A DNA stretch of 6,544 nt from Paludibacter sp. (GTDB taxonomy: Bacteria; Bacteroidota; Bacteroidia; Bacteroidales; Paludibacteraceae), in the NCBI GenBank assembly GCA_028705705.1, contig JAQWCZ010000116.1, positions 1 to 6,544 of the forward strand. The letters are read 5' to 3'. Positions within the stretch are counted from its first letter, which is position 1, and each line of letters begins with the position of its first letter. Of this stretch, positions 1 through 5,879 are shown piece by piece. The notes beneath the pieces were generated by a model. That model did not search any database. It saw only the letters and a program-made list of their open reading frames with translations, and had not been told where the DNA came from. The translations under genes were made by a program, and so were the position numbers.

Positions 1-231
1 AGATAAATCCCATACCCATTGGTAAACTCCGGCCAAACCAATACCATAATAGTTCCAGCCCAAATCTGCTTCCAAACGGTTAGAAGATCCCAACGGATGC
101 TGATAAGAAATTTCCGCGCCATAACCGTTTAAACCTCCAAAACGTAACCCGATGGCTTTACCATCAACCTGAGCACTTGCATAACCTGCAAACCCGATTA
201 CAAGGGCTGCAATGACTAACATTTTTTTCAT
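1..231 (-). CDS. Exported probable outer-membrane beta-barrel protein, N-terminal part (cut by window edge)
   Basis: An open frame of 77 codons runs from the ATG at 231-229 to the left edge of the window. Residues 1-21 form a clear Sec signal peptide: two lysines after the start Met, a hydrophobic core (LVIAALVIGFAGYA) and an A-S-A cleavage site before Gln21. The mature part alternates small, aromatic and polar residues (KAIGLRFGG, GAEISYQHPL, RLEADLGWN, YYGIGLAGVYQWV), as expected for antiparallel strands of a small outer-membrane barrel. The precise family is not recognised, and the C-terminal strand that would confirm insertion lies outside the window. An ATG seven bases upstream is followed at once by a stop, so 231 is the best start; Met4 is the only nearby alternative. 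The gene lies 42 bases downstream of ispG on the same strand and may be read through from it. Exported protein is a firm call; beta-barrel is inferred. Confidence 0.8.
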   Translation of the reverse strand, partial: MKKMLVIAALVIGFAGYASAQVDGKAIGLRFGGLNGYGAEISYQHPLGSSNRLEADLGWNYYGIGLAGVYQWVWDLS

Positions 232-257
232 AACATGTATTTTTTAATTAATTAAGA

Positions 258-265
258 GAAATATA
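258..265 (-). promoter_or_regulatory. Weak candidate -7 box for the exported protein at 231-1
   Basis: On the minus strand this reads TATATTTC, one mismatch from the Bacteroidota -7 consensus TAnnTTTG. A TTG at 286-284, inside the 3' end of ispG, lies 18 bases upstream. That is slightly short of the usual 19-21 spacing. It would give a leader of about 20 bases. AT-rich sequence produces such matches by chance, so this is only a candidate. Confidence 0.25.
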
Positions 266-273
266 TTTGTTTT

Positions 274-2064
274 TTAATCATGCCAATCACCATTAGCTTT
301 TATTAATTCAACCAGTTTATCTACCGCTTCATCTTCGTTGATATTTTTTTCCAGAATTTCTTTCTTTTTGTACAAGCTCACCTTTCCACGACCTGCTCCT
401 ACATATCCGTAATCAGCATCTGCCATTTCACCCGGACCGTTTACGATACAACCCATGATGGCAATCTTCAGTCCTTTCAGGTGCGAAGTTGACGCTTTCA
501 CCCGGGCTATGACCGTCTGTAAATTAAACATGGTTCTACCGCAACTCGGACAGGAAATATATTCCGTCTTGGTCACGCGCACACGACAAGCCTGTAAAAC
601 ACCAAAAGCAACTGCATTTATTTGCTCAACACCTATCGATTTCAGTGATTTTTCTTCGTCTTTTTCAATGAAAACTCCGTCGCCAAAACCATCTAAAAAA
701 AGAACTCCCAAATCTGCCGCAGCTTGTATCTGTAAAGTTGCTAAATCGTCAACCATATATTTCCGGCAAAGAATCACCGGATTCAGCACCTTATTATTCA
801 ACAGCGCATGAAAGAAAGCACGCATTTCACCAACTTGATTAGCATGGTCTGAACTCAACAAAATTATAGTTTCTTTTTGATTTTTTAAAAGATTAATCAA
901 ATTTTCATTCAAATCAGGGTAAGAAAGTCTGATGAATTTCATCTCGGCACGATCCTGAATCAGTTGTTCTGTTTCTTTGGCTGAAAAAACCGGATAAACT
1001 GCGCCGGTCTGACTAAACACCTGATTTTCTTTCAATAAATAATCAGGGACAGTTGTAAAACCGCCATCCCGATTCATGAGAACAACCGGCACCTGATCAC
1101 CTCCAATGTTCAATACCGGGGTAGTTTTTCTTTTGTTGTATTCAAAAATGGTAAATTCAGGGAATTCTTCAGCGATGATTTCTGCATGACCATTTTTCTG
1201 CATAATATAATCAACGAGTTGTTTGGCTACCGGAATCTCAGCTTCTGGCTCTTCACTTAATGAAACACGAATTGTATCCCCGATACCATCGTGCAACAAA
1301 GCCCCGATTCCGACTGCCGACTTGATTCTGCCATCTTCCCCATCACCGGCTTCTGTAACACCCAAGTGCAACGGATAATGCATATCATGTTTATCCATTT
1401 CCGAAACCAGCAACCTGACAGCATGCACCATTGATAAGGTGTTCGAAGCCTTCATAGAAATAACCACATCGTGAAAATCTTCTTCCCGACAAACCTGTAA
1501 GAACTCAAGGCAGGATTCAACCATTCCCCGCGGAGTATCCCCCCAACGATTCATCATCCTTTCACTCAACGATCCATGATTCACGCCAATTCTGACAGCC
1601 CTTCCGTGTTCTTTCCCTATATCAAGTAACTGTTTAAAACGATTTTTTATTTTTTCATATTCAGCCTGATATGCTTCTTCCGTATAATCGGGAGAATCTC
1701 TTCTGACCAAACCAATAAAATTACCCGGATTAACCCTTACCTTCTCAACATATTGAGCAGCTACATCAGCAGCATTGGCATTGAAATGAATATCGGCTAC
1801 CAGTGGCACATCAAATCCCTTATTGAATAAAGCTTCGCGGATATTTTTCAGGTTTTCGGCCTCCCGGACACCCTGTGCTGTGAAACGTACTATTTCACCT
1901 CCGGCTTCAACAATTCTGATACATTGAGCGACAGAGTTTTGTGTGTCATTGGTATCAGTATTGGCCATCGATTGCACCCTGATTGGCTGACTACCACCAA
2001 GATAAACTTTTCCAACTCTGATTGTGGATGATTTTCTTCTATTGTAGTTAAATTGATTATACAT
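274..2064 (-). CDS. ispG: 4-hydroxy-3-methylbut-2-en-1-yl diphosphate synthase (HMBPP synthase), long three-domain form
   Basis: Cytoplasmic [4Fe-4S] enzyme of the MEP isoprenoid pathway that reductively converts 2-C-methyl-erythritol 2,4-cyclodiphosphate into HMBPP. Residues about 15-285 are the TIM barrel, with the family motifs QSMANTDT (31-38), VRVNPGN (109-115), RIGVNHGSL (158-166), LGVTEAG (234-240) and GIGDTIRVSL (260-269). Residues about 305-475 are the extra middle domain (A*) found in plant, chlamydial and Bacteroidota enzymes and absent from the short E. coli type. Residues about 495-590 are the iron-sulfur domain, with cluster ligands Cys505 and Cys508 (CPSCGR), Cys539 (GCIVNGPGE) and the conserved Glu546. 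The length, 596 residues, suits the long form and nothing is missing. The start MYNQFNYNRRKSSTIRVG leads straight into the barrel. It is 99 bases downstream of the secreted-protein gene on the same strand. No second MEP gene is visible. Confidence 0.97.
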   Translation of the reverse strand: MYNQFNYNRRKSSTIRVGKVYLGGSQPIRVQSMANTDTNDTQNSVAQCIRIVEAGGEIVRFTAQGVREAENLKNIREALFNKGFDVPLVADIHFNANAADVAAQYVEKVRVNPGNFIGLVRRDSPDYTEEAYQAEYEKIKNRFKQLLDIGKEHGRAVRIGVNHGSLSERMMNRWGDTPRGMVESCLEFLQVCREEDFHDVVISMKASNTLSMVHAVRLLVSEMDKHDMHYPLHLGVTEAGDGEDGRIKSAVGIGALLHDGIGDTIRVSLSEEPEAEIPVAKQLVDYIMQKNGHAEIIAEEFPEFTIFEYNKRKTTPVLNIGGDQVPVVLMNRDGGFTTVPDYLLKENQVFSQTGAVYPVFSAKETEQLIQDRAEMKFIRLSYPDLNENLINLLKNQKETIILLSSDHANQVGEMRAFFHALLNNKVLNPVILCRKYMVDDLATLQIQAAADLGVLFLDGFGDGVFIEKDEEKSLKSIGVEQINAVAFGVLQACRVRVTKTEYISCPSCGRTMFNLQTVIARVKASTSHLKGLKIAIMGCIVNGPGEMADADYGYVGAGRGKVSLYKKKEILEKNINEDEAVDKLVELIKANGDWHD

Positions 2065-2095
2065 GCTTATATTTGAAAAGCAAAGAATTCTTAAT

Positions 2096-2119
2096 GTTTA
2101 TATTGTAAACAGATACAAT
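2096..2119. repeat. Overlapping inverted repeats in the ispG leader region
   Basis: Two short dyads overlap here. GTTTA (2096-2100) pairs with TAAAC (2106-2110). ATTGTA (2102-2107) pairs with TACAAT (2114-2119) across a 6-base spacer, an 18-base operator-like layout. A perfect 10-base palindrome, AAGAATTCTT, lies nearby at 2083-2092. All are between the candidate ispG -7 box and the ispG start codon. They could be an operator, small RNA hairpins or chance in AT-rich DNA; no regulator is known from the sequence. Confidence 0.3.
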
Positions 2120-2136
2120 TGCAAAAAGTTGAGTTA

Positions 2137-2144
2137 CAAACTTA
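2137..2144 (-). promoter_or_regulatory. Candidate -7 box for ispG
   Basis: On the minus strand this reads TAAGTTTG, a full match to the Bacteroidota TAnnTTTG -7 box. It lies about 72 bases before the ispG ATG, so transcription would start near 2130 with a leader of about 66 bases. No TTTG is present 19-21 bases upstream, which lowers confidence. If real, ispG is transcribed separately from the gene ending at 2164. Confidence 0.35.
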
Positions 2145-2163
2145 TTTCTTTCAATAAAATTTG

Positions 2164-3186
2164 TTACCTGATTGAATCAGACAAAAGACCAATACTTTTT
2201 TTATAATGTTCTATAAATAAATTTGGCTCTAATCTTTCCATAAAAATGGGTTCATGTTTATCAAAATCTATTGTTGTCGCATCATACATAAGTCCCGGAA
2301 CACCATTGTCTTCTATGGGTACAAATTCAGTTGAACTACTGTTTCTCACATGCATAATCCAGTCAAAAATAATACTTGGTTCATAAATCTTATAGGGTAC
2401 ATAGTCAACATTAGGTTCTCCATTTCCTGTGTACCAACTTTTTGTTTTTCTGATTGTTGAGTTCTTTATTTTTTCCCCATTATTGAATTTTCCTCCTATC
2501 AATTTCATCGGTATTTTGACATTTAGAACCCATTCTTTTGCATGTTCATCTGGTAATAAATTAACCAAATCAAGTAATGCCATTCCGAAAGCAGAACATC
2601 CGGCACCTTCCTGATGATATCTCGGCCAAAACGCACCTCCGTAAAAATCAGATGGAGCATAATACTTATTCATTTTAGCAGAATATTGAGCTATAAATTC
2701 AATCATTCTTTTTGCAGCCGATTCACTGATTTTGTATCTGATAAAAGCCAGTTTTTCTCGTTTAGCATACACATCAAGTTTATGCGCCAATTCATCGTGC
2801 GACTCAATTCTACCTTGCATAGCAGCTCCCATAATCGCATAACCGACTTTTTCCTTAAAAATTAAATCCAGTTTTTCTTTCATTTCAGCCGAAGCTTGAG
2901 CTATCAACAATGGTTTCGGTAATAATGGAGTATTGAATCCAACTGCCAGATGTCCTATTAAATAATTATCTTTTACTCCAATCGTTTTAAAATAACACCT
3001 GCGCATGGTTTTATATAATGCAGCCGGACTTTCCCAACTCAAGGGATATAAAGTTGGCATCACATATACAGTAAATTCATGCAAATCAACACTTTCTCTT
3101 TCTCTTTTAAAGTCACCAGAAAATACATCAACCTCGATGAATAAGAAAGCAACTACAGCAACAGTCAATCGAAATATATAACGCAT
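2164..3186 (-). CDS. Secreted protein of unknown family; possible papain-like (permuted NlpC/P60 or LRAT-type) fold
   Basis: A 340-residue protein that I do not recognise by name. Residues 1 to about 23 look like a Sec signal peptide (MRYIF, a hydrophobic stretch to about 18, possible cleavage after FSG), so it probably acts in the periplasm or outside the cell. No lipobox cysteine or long membrane segment follows. Two parts stand out: GHLAVGF with His79, and GCSAFGMALLDLV with Cys197, preceded by a helix-like stretch (about 152-170) and Tyr/His190-191. A His in a G-H-x-x-x-G strand followed far downstream by a Cys at the head of a helix is the order seen in permuted NlpC/P60, LRAT-type and DUF4105-like domains, with the Cys as nucleophile. 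This is inference from motif order, not a family match. The last 130 residues show no motif I can name. The start ATG at 3186 gives the signal peptide directly. The gene is divergent from the SulP transporter and upstream of ispG. Confidence 0.8.
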   Translation of the reverse strand: MRYIFRLTVAVVAFLFIEVDVFSGDFKRERESVDLHEFTVYVMPTLYPLSWESPAALYKTMRRCYFKTIGVKDNYLIGHLAVGFNTPLLPKPLLIAQASAEMKEKLDLIFKEKVGYAIMGAAMQGRIESHDELAHKLDVYAKREKLAFIRYKISESAAKRMIEFIAQYSAKMNKYYAPSDFYGGAFWPRYHQEGAGCSAFGMALLDLVNLLPDEHAKEWVLNVKIPMKLIGGKFNNGEKIKNSTIRKTKSWYTGNGEPNVDYVPYKIYEPSIIFDWIMHVRNSSSTEFVPIEDNGVPGLMYDATTIDFDKHEPIFMERLEPNLFIEHYKKSIGLLSDSIR

Positions 3187-3228
3187 AGTAAAATTGAATT
3201 CATTTAATTAAAAAACGATCGTAAAAAT

Positions 3229-3269
3229 ACACAAATTTACTCAATTGAAGCTAAGCTTTGTGTAAATTT
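3229..3269. repeat. Nested inverted repeats in the divergent intergenic region
   Basis: AAATTTAC (3233-3240) is matched by its complement GTAAATTT (3262-3269). An alternative pairing joins ACACAAA (3229-3235) with TTTGTGT (3257-3263). Between them is the short palindrome AAGCTAAGCTT (3249-3259). The left arm overlaps the candidate -7 box of the minus-strand gene. The arrangement could be an operator between the two divergent genes. The rest of the 3187-3399 spacer holds no open frame, RNA gene or strong terminator that I can support. Confidence 0.35.
3232..3239 (-). promoter_or_regulatory. Candidate -7 box for the secreted-protein gene
   Basis: On the minus strand this reads TAAATTTG, which fits TAnnTTTG. 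It is 45 bases before the ATG at 3186 and would give a leader of about 38 bases. There is no clear TTTG at the -33 distance, and the stretch is very AT-rich, so it is a candidate only. Confidence 0.35.
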
Positions 3270-3394
3270 TATAAATTATTTCCAACGGAATCATTCTTTA
3301 CTCTTCATTAATTTCATTCACAGCAATTAATGTAGTACACAAATAAGCCGGCATTTTTTAGACCTGTTTCAACTCAAAAACAAGAAAAAAGCAT

Positions 3395-3402
3395 TATCTT
3401 TG
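3395..3402 (+). promoter_or_regulatory. -7 box of the SulP transporter gene
   Basis: TATCTTTG followed by CA is an exact and typical Bacteroidota -7 element. It would start transcription near 3408, leaving a leader of about 18 bases before the ATG at 3427. The -33 element is poor: the nearest candidate, TTTC at 3367-3370, sits 24 bases upstream, beyond the usual 19-21. The box covers the TTG at 3400 that begins the longest open frame, so that TTG would lie upstream of the transcript and cannot be the start. Confidence 0.6.
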
Positions 3403-3426
3403 CATCGATTTTTAAACTGTATTTTT

Positions 3427-5097
3427 ATGCGTTTTAGACCAAAACTATTTGAAGTTTTTAAGCATTATTCGAAAGAGCTGTTTTATAAAGATTTAATGGC
3501 CGGCATAATTGTCGGAATCGTTGCTCTTCCTCTCGCCATTGCTTTTGGTATTGCATCAGGCGTATCACCAGAACAAGGATTGTACACCGCTATTATCGCA
3601 GGATTTATCATCTCGTTTTTTGGAGGAAGTAAGGTTCAAATCGGGGGACCAACCGGTGCATTTATTGTCATTGTATACGGAATTGTACAAGAATTCGGTA
3701 TCACCGGACTGGCTGTAGCTACTATCATTGCTGGTATCATGTTGGTTGCCATGGGAATATTAAAGTTAGGTGTAGTTATCAAGTTTATTCCCTATCCGAT
3801 TATTGTTGGGTTTACGAGTGGGATTGCGCTAACCATATTCGCCACGCAAATCAAGGATTTATTCGGAATGAATATCGAATCGGTACCTGCGGATTTTATC
3901 AGCAAATGGACTGTATATGCTCAACACATCGGCACAACCAATCTTCCGGCTTTGATAATCGGGATTTTGACCATTATCATCATTGCTATTACACCAAATT
4001 TTTCAAAAAAAATTCCGGGTTCACTCATTGCTATCATCTTGATGACCGTCGTCGTGTATGTGTTACGGGAGCATTTCGGCATGACATCCATCGAGACCAT
4101 CGGCGACCGCTTCAGCATTAATGCGGCATTGCCCACGGTTGAAAAACCAGTCATCACTTTTGAAATAATAAAAACGCTGATGCCTGCTGCCTTTACGATC
4201 GCCATGCTCGGTGCAATCGAATCACTTTTGTCTGCCACAGTTGCAGATGGTGTAATTGGCGACAAACATCATTCAAATACCGAGTTAATTGCACAGGGTG
4301 TAGCAAACATTATAGCCCCAATATTCGGAGGGATTCCGGCTACCGGAGCCATTGCACGTACTATGACCAACATCAACAATGGAGGACGTACCCCAGTTGC
4401 AGGTATAATACATGCGGTAGTTTTACTATTAATTCTATTATTTTTGGGAAACCTGACCAAACACATCCCGATGGCTTGTCTGGCTGGTGTACTGGTTATT
4501 GTTGCCTATAACATGAGTGAATGGCGCACTTTCAAATCATTATTAAAAGGACAGAAATCAGATGTTGCCGTATTGATTGCTACATTTTTACTAACCGTCA
4601 TATTCGACCTGACTATTGCCATTGAAATTGGGTTGGTACTGGCAGTTGTACTCTTCCTGAGAAGAATATCGGAATCAACTCAGATATCCATTTTCAAACA
4701 TGACATTGAGGAAGCAGAATATATAGAAGGAAATACCGAATCTGAAAAACTAACACTACCCAAAGGTGTTGAAGTATATGAAATTGAAGGACCGTTCTTC
4801 TTTGGAGTTGCCAATAAGTTTGAAGAGACCATGAAGATGCTTGGAGATAAACCGAAAGTAAGAATCATCAGGATGCGTAAAGTTCCATTTATTGACTCAA
4901 CAGGTTTGAATAACTTAAAAAACCTCATCCGGATGTCGGTTAAAGACAGAACAAAAATTTTGCTGTCAGGAGTTAATGAACAAGTTCACAAAGCTCTTGA
5001 CAAAGGGGGAGTCGCGGCTCAAATCGGACAAGAAAATATTTGCAGCAATATCACGGAAGCATTAGAACGGGCACAAGAAATAATTACCAATAAATAA
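3427..5097 (+). CDS. SulP/SLC26 family anion transporter with C-terminal STAS domain
   Basis: A 556-residue inner-membrane anion carrier (sulfate, bicarbonate or another anion; the sequence does not decide). The N-terminal part opens with the family's amphipathic lead (FKELF-like, YKDLMAGIIVGIVALPLAIAFG, 20-41). Hydrophobic segments continue to about residue 412, in keeping with the 14-segment SulP core. GGPTGAF (73-79) is the substrate-site region of TM3. The GAIESLLSATVADG stretch (262-275) carries Glu264 at the position of a conserved acid in TM8. Residues about 445-556 are a STAS domain with the DSTG motif (490-493), where Ser491 aligns with the phosphorylated Ser of SpoIIAA-type proteins. 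The length is normal for the family. The frame is open back to a TTG at 3400, but that lies inside the promoter box, and the ATG at 3427 starts the usual charged N-terminus. No carbonic anhydrase or sulfate-assimilation gene adjoins it, so substrate is left open. Confidence 0.95.
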   Translation: MRFRPKLFEVFKHYSKELFYKDLMAGIIVGIVALPLAIAFGIASGVSPEQGLYTAIIAGFIISFFGGSKVQIGGPTGAFIVIVYGIVQEFGITGLAVATIIAGIMLVAMGILKLGVVIKFIPYPIIVGFTSGIALTIFATQIKDLFGMNIESVPADFISKWTVYAQHIGTTNLPALIIGILTIIIIAITPNFSKKIPGSLIAIILMTVVVYVLREHFGMTSIETIGDRFSINAALPTVEKPVITFEIIKTLMPAAFTIAMLGAIESLLSATVADGVIGDKHHSNTELIAQGVANIIAPIFGGIPATGAIARTMTNINNGGRTPVAGIIHAVVLLLILLFLGNLTKHIPMACLAGVLVIVAYNMSEWRTFKSLLKGQKSDVAVLIATFLLTVIFDLTIAIEIGLVLAVVLFLRRISESTQISIFKHDIEEAEYIEGNTESEKLTLPKGVEVYEIEGPFFFGVANKFEETMKMLGDKPKVRIIRMRKVPFIDSTGLNNLKNLIRMSVKDRTKILLSGVNEQVHKALDKGGVAAQIGQENICSNITEALERAQEIITNK

Positions 5098-5110
5098 AAA
5101 ATGTTGAAAA

Positions 5111-5142
5111 TTTGATTTTTTCGATTCATTTAACTATTTTTG
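5111..5142 (+). promoter_or_regulatory. Promoter of the zapB-like–zapA unit
   Basis: TTTG (5111-5114) and TATTTTTG (5135-5142) are separated by exactly 20 bases. This is an ideal match to the Bacteroidota primary-sigma pattern TTTG-N19-21-TAnnTTTG. Transcription would begin near 5148, leaving a leader of about 15 A/T-rich bases before the ATG at 5163. It is the best-formed promoter in the window and shows that the division genes need not depend on read-through from the transporter gene, which ends 13 bases before it. Confidence 0.7.
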
Positions 5143-5162
5143 TCTGAGATTATTTAAAAAAG

Positions 5163-5456
5163 ATGACAAATCGTTACGAAGAACTGATAAACGCGTTTGA
5201 AATAAAACTGCGAAAACTGATTTCGGAGTACCAGTCATTACAAACTCAAAACAATAAGTTGCAGTCAGAACTGGCGCAAAAACAAGAAAGTTTGATTAAC
5301 GCGCATGGAGAAATACTGGAACTTAGAAAAAAAAACGAACACCTGTCATTAGCAAATCAGCTTAGTGGTTCAGGAGAAGGACGAACTGAAGCAAAAAAAC
5401 AAATTGACAGGATGGTGCGGGAGATTGATCAATGTTTAGCTCTTTTAGATGAATAG
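5163..5456 (+). CDS. Small coiled-coil protein, probable ZapB-like cell-division factor
   Basis: A 97-residue cytoplasmic protein without signal peptide or membrane segment. Residues about 3-66 are one long coiled coil with regularly spaced Leu/Ile and many Gln, Lys and Glu (for example LQTQNNKLQSELAQKQ). A short flexible linker rich in Gly and Ser (67-74) follows, then a C-terminal amphipathic helix (75-97, IDRMVREIDQCLALLDE). Size, coiled coil and position six bases before zapA point to a ZapB-type partner that would be tied to the FtsZ ring through ZapA. The link to true ZapB is by context and shape only, since coiled coils diverge too far for a sequence claim. The linker and C-terminal helix make it longer than the E. 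coli protein of about 80 residues. Translation probably starts at 5163, just after an A-rich run. The short spacing suggests coupled expression with zapA. Confidence 0.75.
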   Translation: MTNRYEELINAFEIKLRKLISEYQSLQTQNNKLQSELAQKQESLINAHGEILELRKKNEHLSLANQLSGSGEGRTEAKKQIDRMVREIDQCLALLDE

Positions 5457-5462
5457 AGCATT

Positions 5463-5756
5463 ATGAACGACGATATTTTTACAATAAATGTACAAATCGG
5501 AGGCTTTCCTATGGCTCTTCGAATTCCTCGTAGCGATGAGGAAATTTACCGGAAAGCAGAAAAATTGGTTTCAAAACTGATTGAAGAATTTCACCTTAGG
5601 TACAATCAACGTGCTTATGAAGACATTCTCAAATTAGTAGCTTACCAGTTAGCCGTAAGGGTTTCAAAGAACGATCTGACAGAAGATACAGCACCTCTTG
5701 CTGATAGAATTAAACAACTGGAGAAAGAGCTGGATATTGTACTGAATCAGGAATAA
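5463..5756 (+). CDS. zapA: Cell division protein ZapA
   Basis: A 97-residue cytoplasmic protein that binds FtsZ filaments and bundles them at the division site. The N-terminal half has the ZapA pattern: two beta-strands (FTINVQIGGFPMALRI, 6-21) followed by a helix with S-D-E-E and a Lys-rich face (24-45). The C-terminal half (about 50-95) is the long dimer and tetramer helix, ending in a coiled coil (LADRIKQLEKELDIVL). The length is normal for short ZapA proteins. It is the second gene of a two-gene unit with the ZapB-like gene. A strong terminator 25 bases after its stop ends the transcript before rny. Confidence in the family is high. Confidence 0.92.
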   Translation: MNDDIFTINVQIGGFPMALRIPRSDEEIYRKAEKLVSKLIEEFHLRYNQRAYEDILKLVAYQLAVRVSKNDLTEDTAPLADRIKQLEKELDIVLNQE

Positions 5757-5781
5757 GTTTATCGTAAACATCAATCATTCC

Positions 5782-5825
5782 CGCATGTCATCATGATTTT
5801 AATCGTGTTTTGACGTGCGTTTTTT
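5782..5825 (+). terminator. Intrinsic terminator after zapA
   Basis: An outer 9-base stem (5782-5790 with 5811-5819, one G-T wobble) carries an inner 6-base stem (5792-5797 with 5802-5807) around a 4-base loop. The stems are separated by a small internal bulge. A run of six T follows directly (5820-5825). This is a complete Rho-independent terminator shape and separates the zapA transcript from rny. Confidence 0.88.
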
Positions 5826-5837
5826 GTTTATAAGGTC

Positions 5838-5868
5838 TTTGATTTTCTATTCATATTAACTAAAATAA
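5838..5868 (+). promoter_or_regulatory. Possible weak promoter of rny
   Basis: After the terminator, rny needs its own promoter. The only spaced pair I can see is TTTG (5838-5841) and TAAAATAA (5861-5868), 19 bases apart. The second box keeps only the TA of TAnnTTTG, so the match is poor. The leader just before the ATG (TTTATAAAG) is A/T-rich, as usual in this phylum. Confidence 0.2.
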
Positions 5869-5879
5869 ATTTTATAAAG

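Noticed and set aside
455..811. Plus-strand open frame of 118 codons opposite ispG
   Set aside because: It lies antisense to the conserved iron-sulfur domain of ispG, and its Cys/Ser-rich product has no recognisable motif.
2429..2865. Two plus-strand open frames opposite the secreted-protein gene
   Set aside because: Both are antisense to a longer frame with a signal peptide. Their products show no domain and no promoter precedes them.
3400..3426. TTG at 3400 as the start of the SulP gene
   Set aside because: The codon is part of the -7 box TATCTTTG, so it would not be in the transcript. The nine extra residues look unlike the family's N-terminus, and an ATG follows at 3427.
3921..4928. Minus-strand frames (3921-4265, 4269-4466, 4680-4928) and short plus-strand frames inside the SulP gene
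   Set aside because: They are mirror or shifted readings of conserved transporter and STAS coding sequence and have no features of their own.
5096..5121. A-run and T-run after the SulP stop as a terminator
   Set aside because: The possible stem is A-T pairs only around a 12-base loop and overlaps the next promoter. It is too weak to call.
5757..5879. A 6S RNA gene after zapA, as in many proteobacteria
   Set aside because: The gap is only 123 bases, and 44 of these form an intrinsic terminator directly behind zapA. There is no room for a 6S RNA of about 180 bases with its open central bubble.
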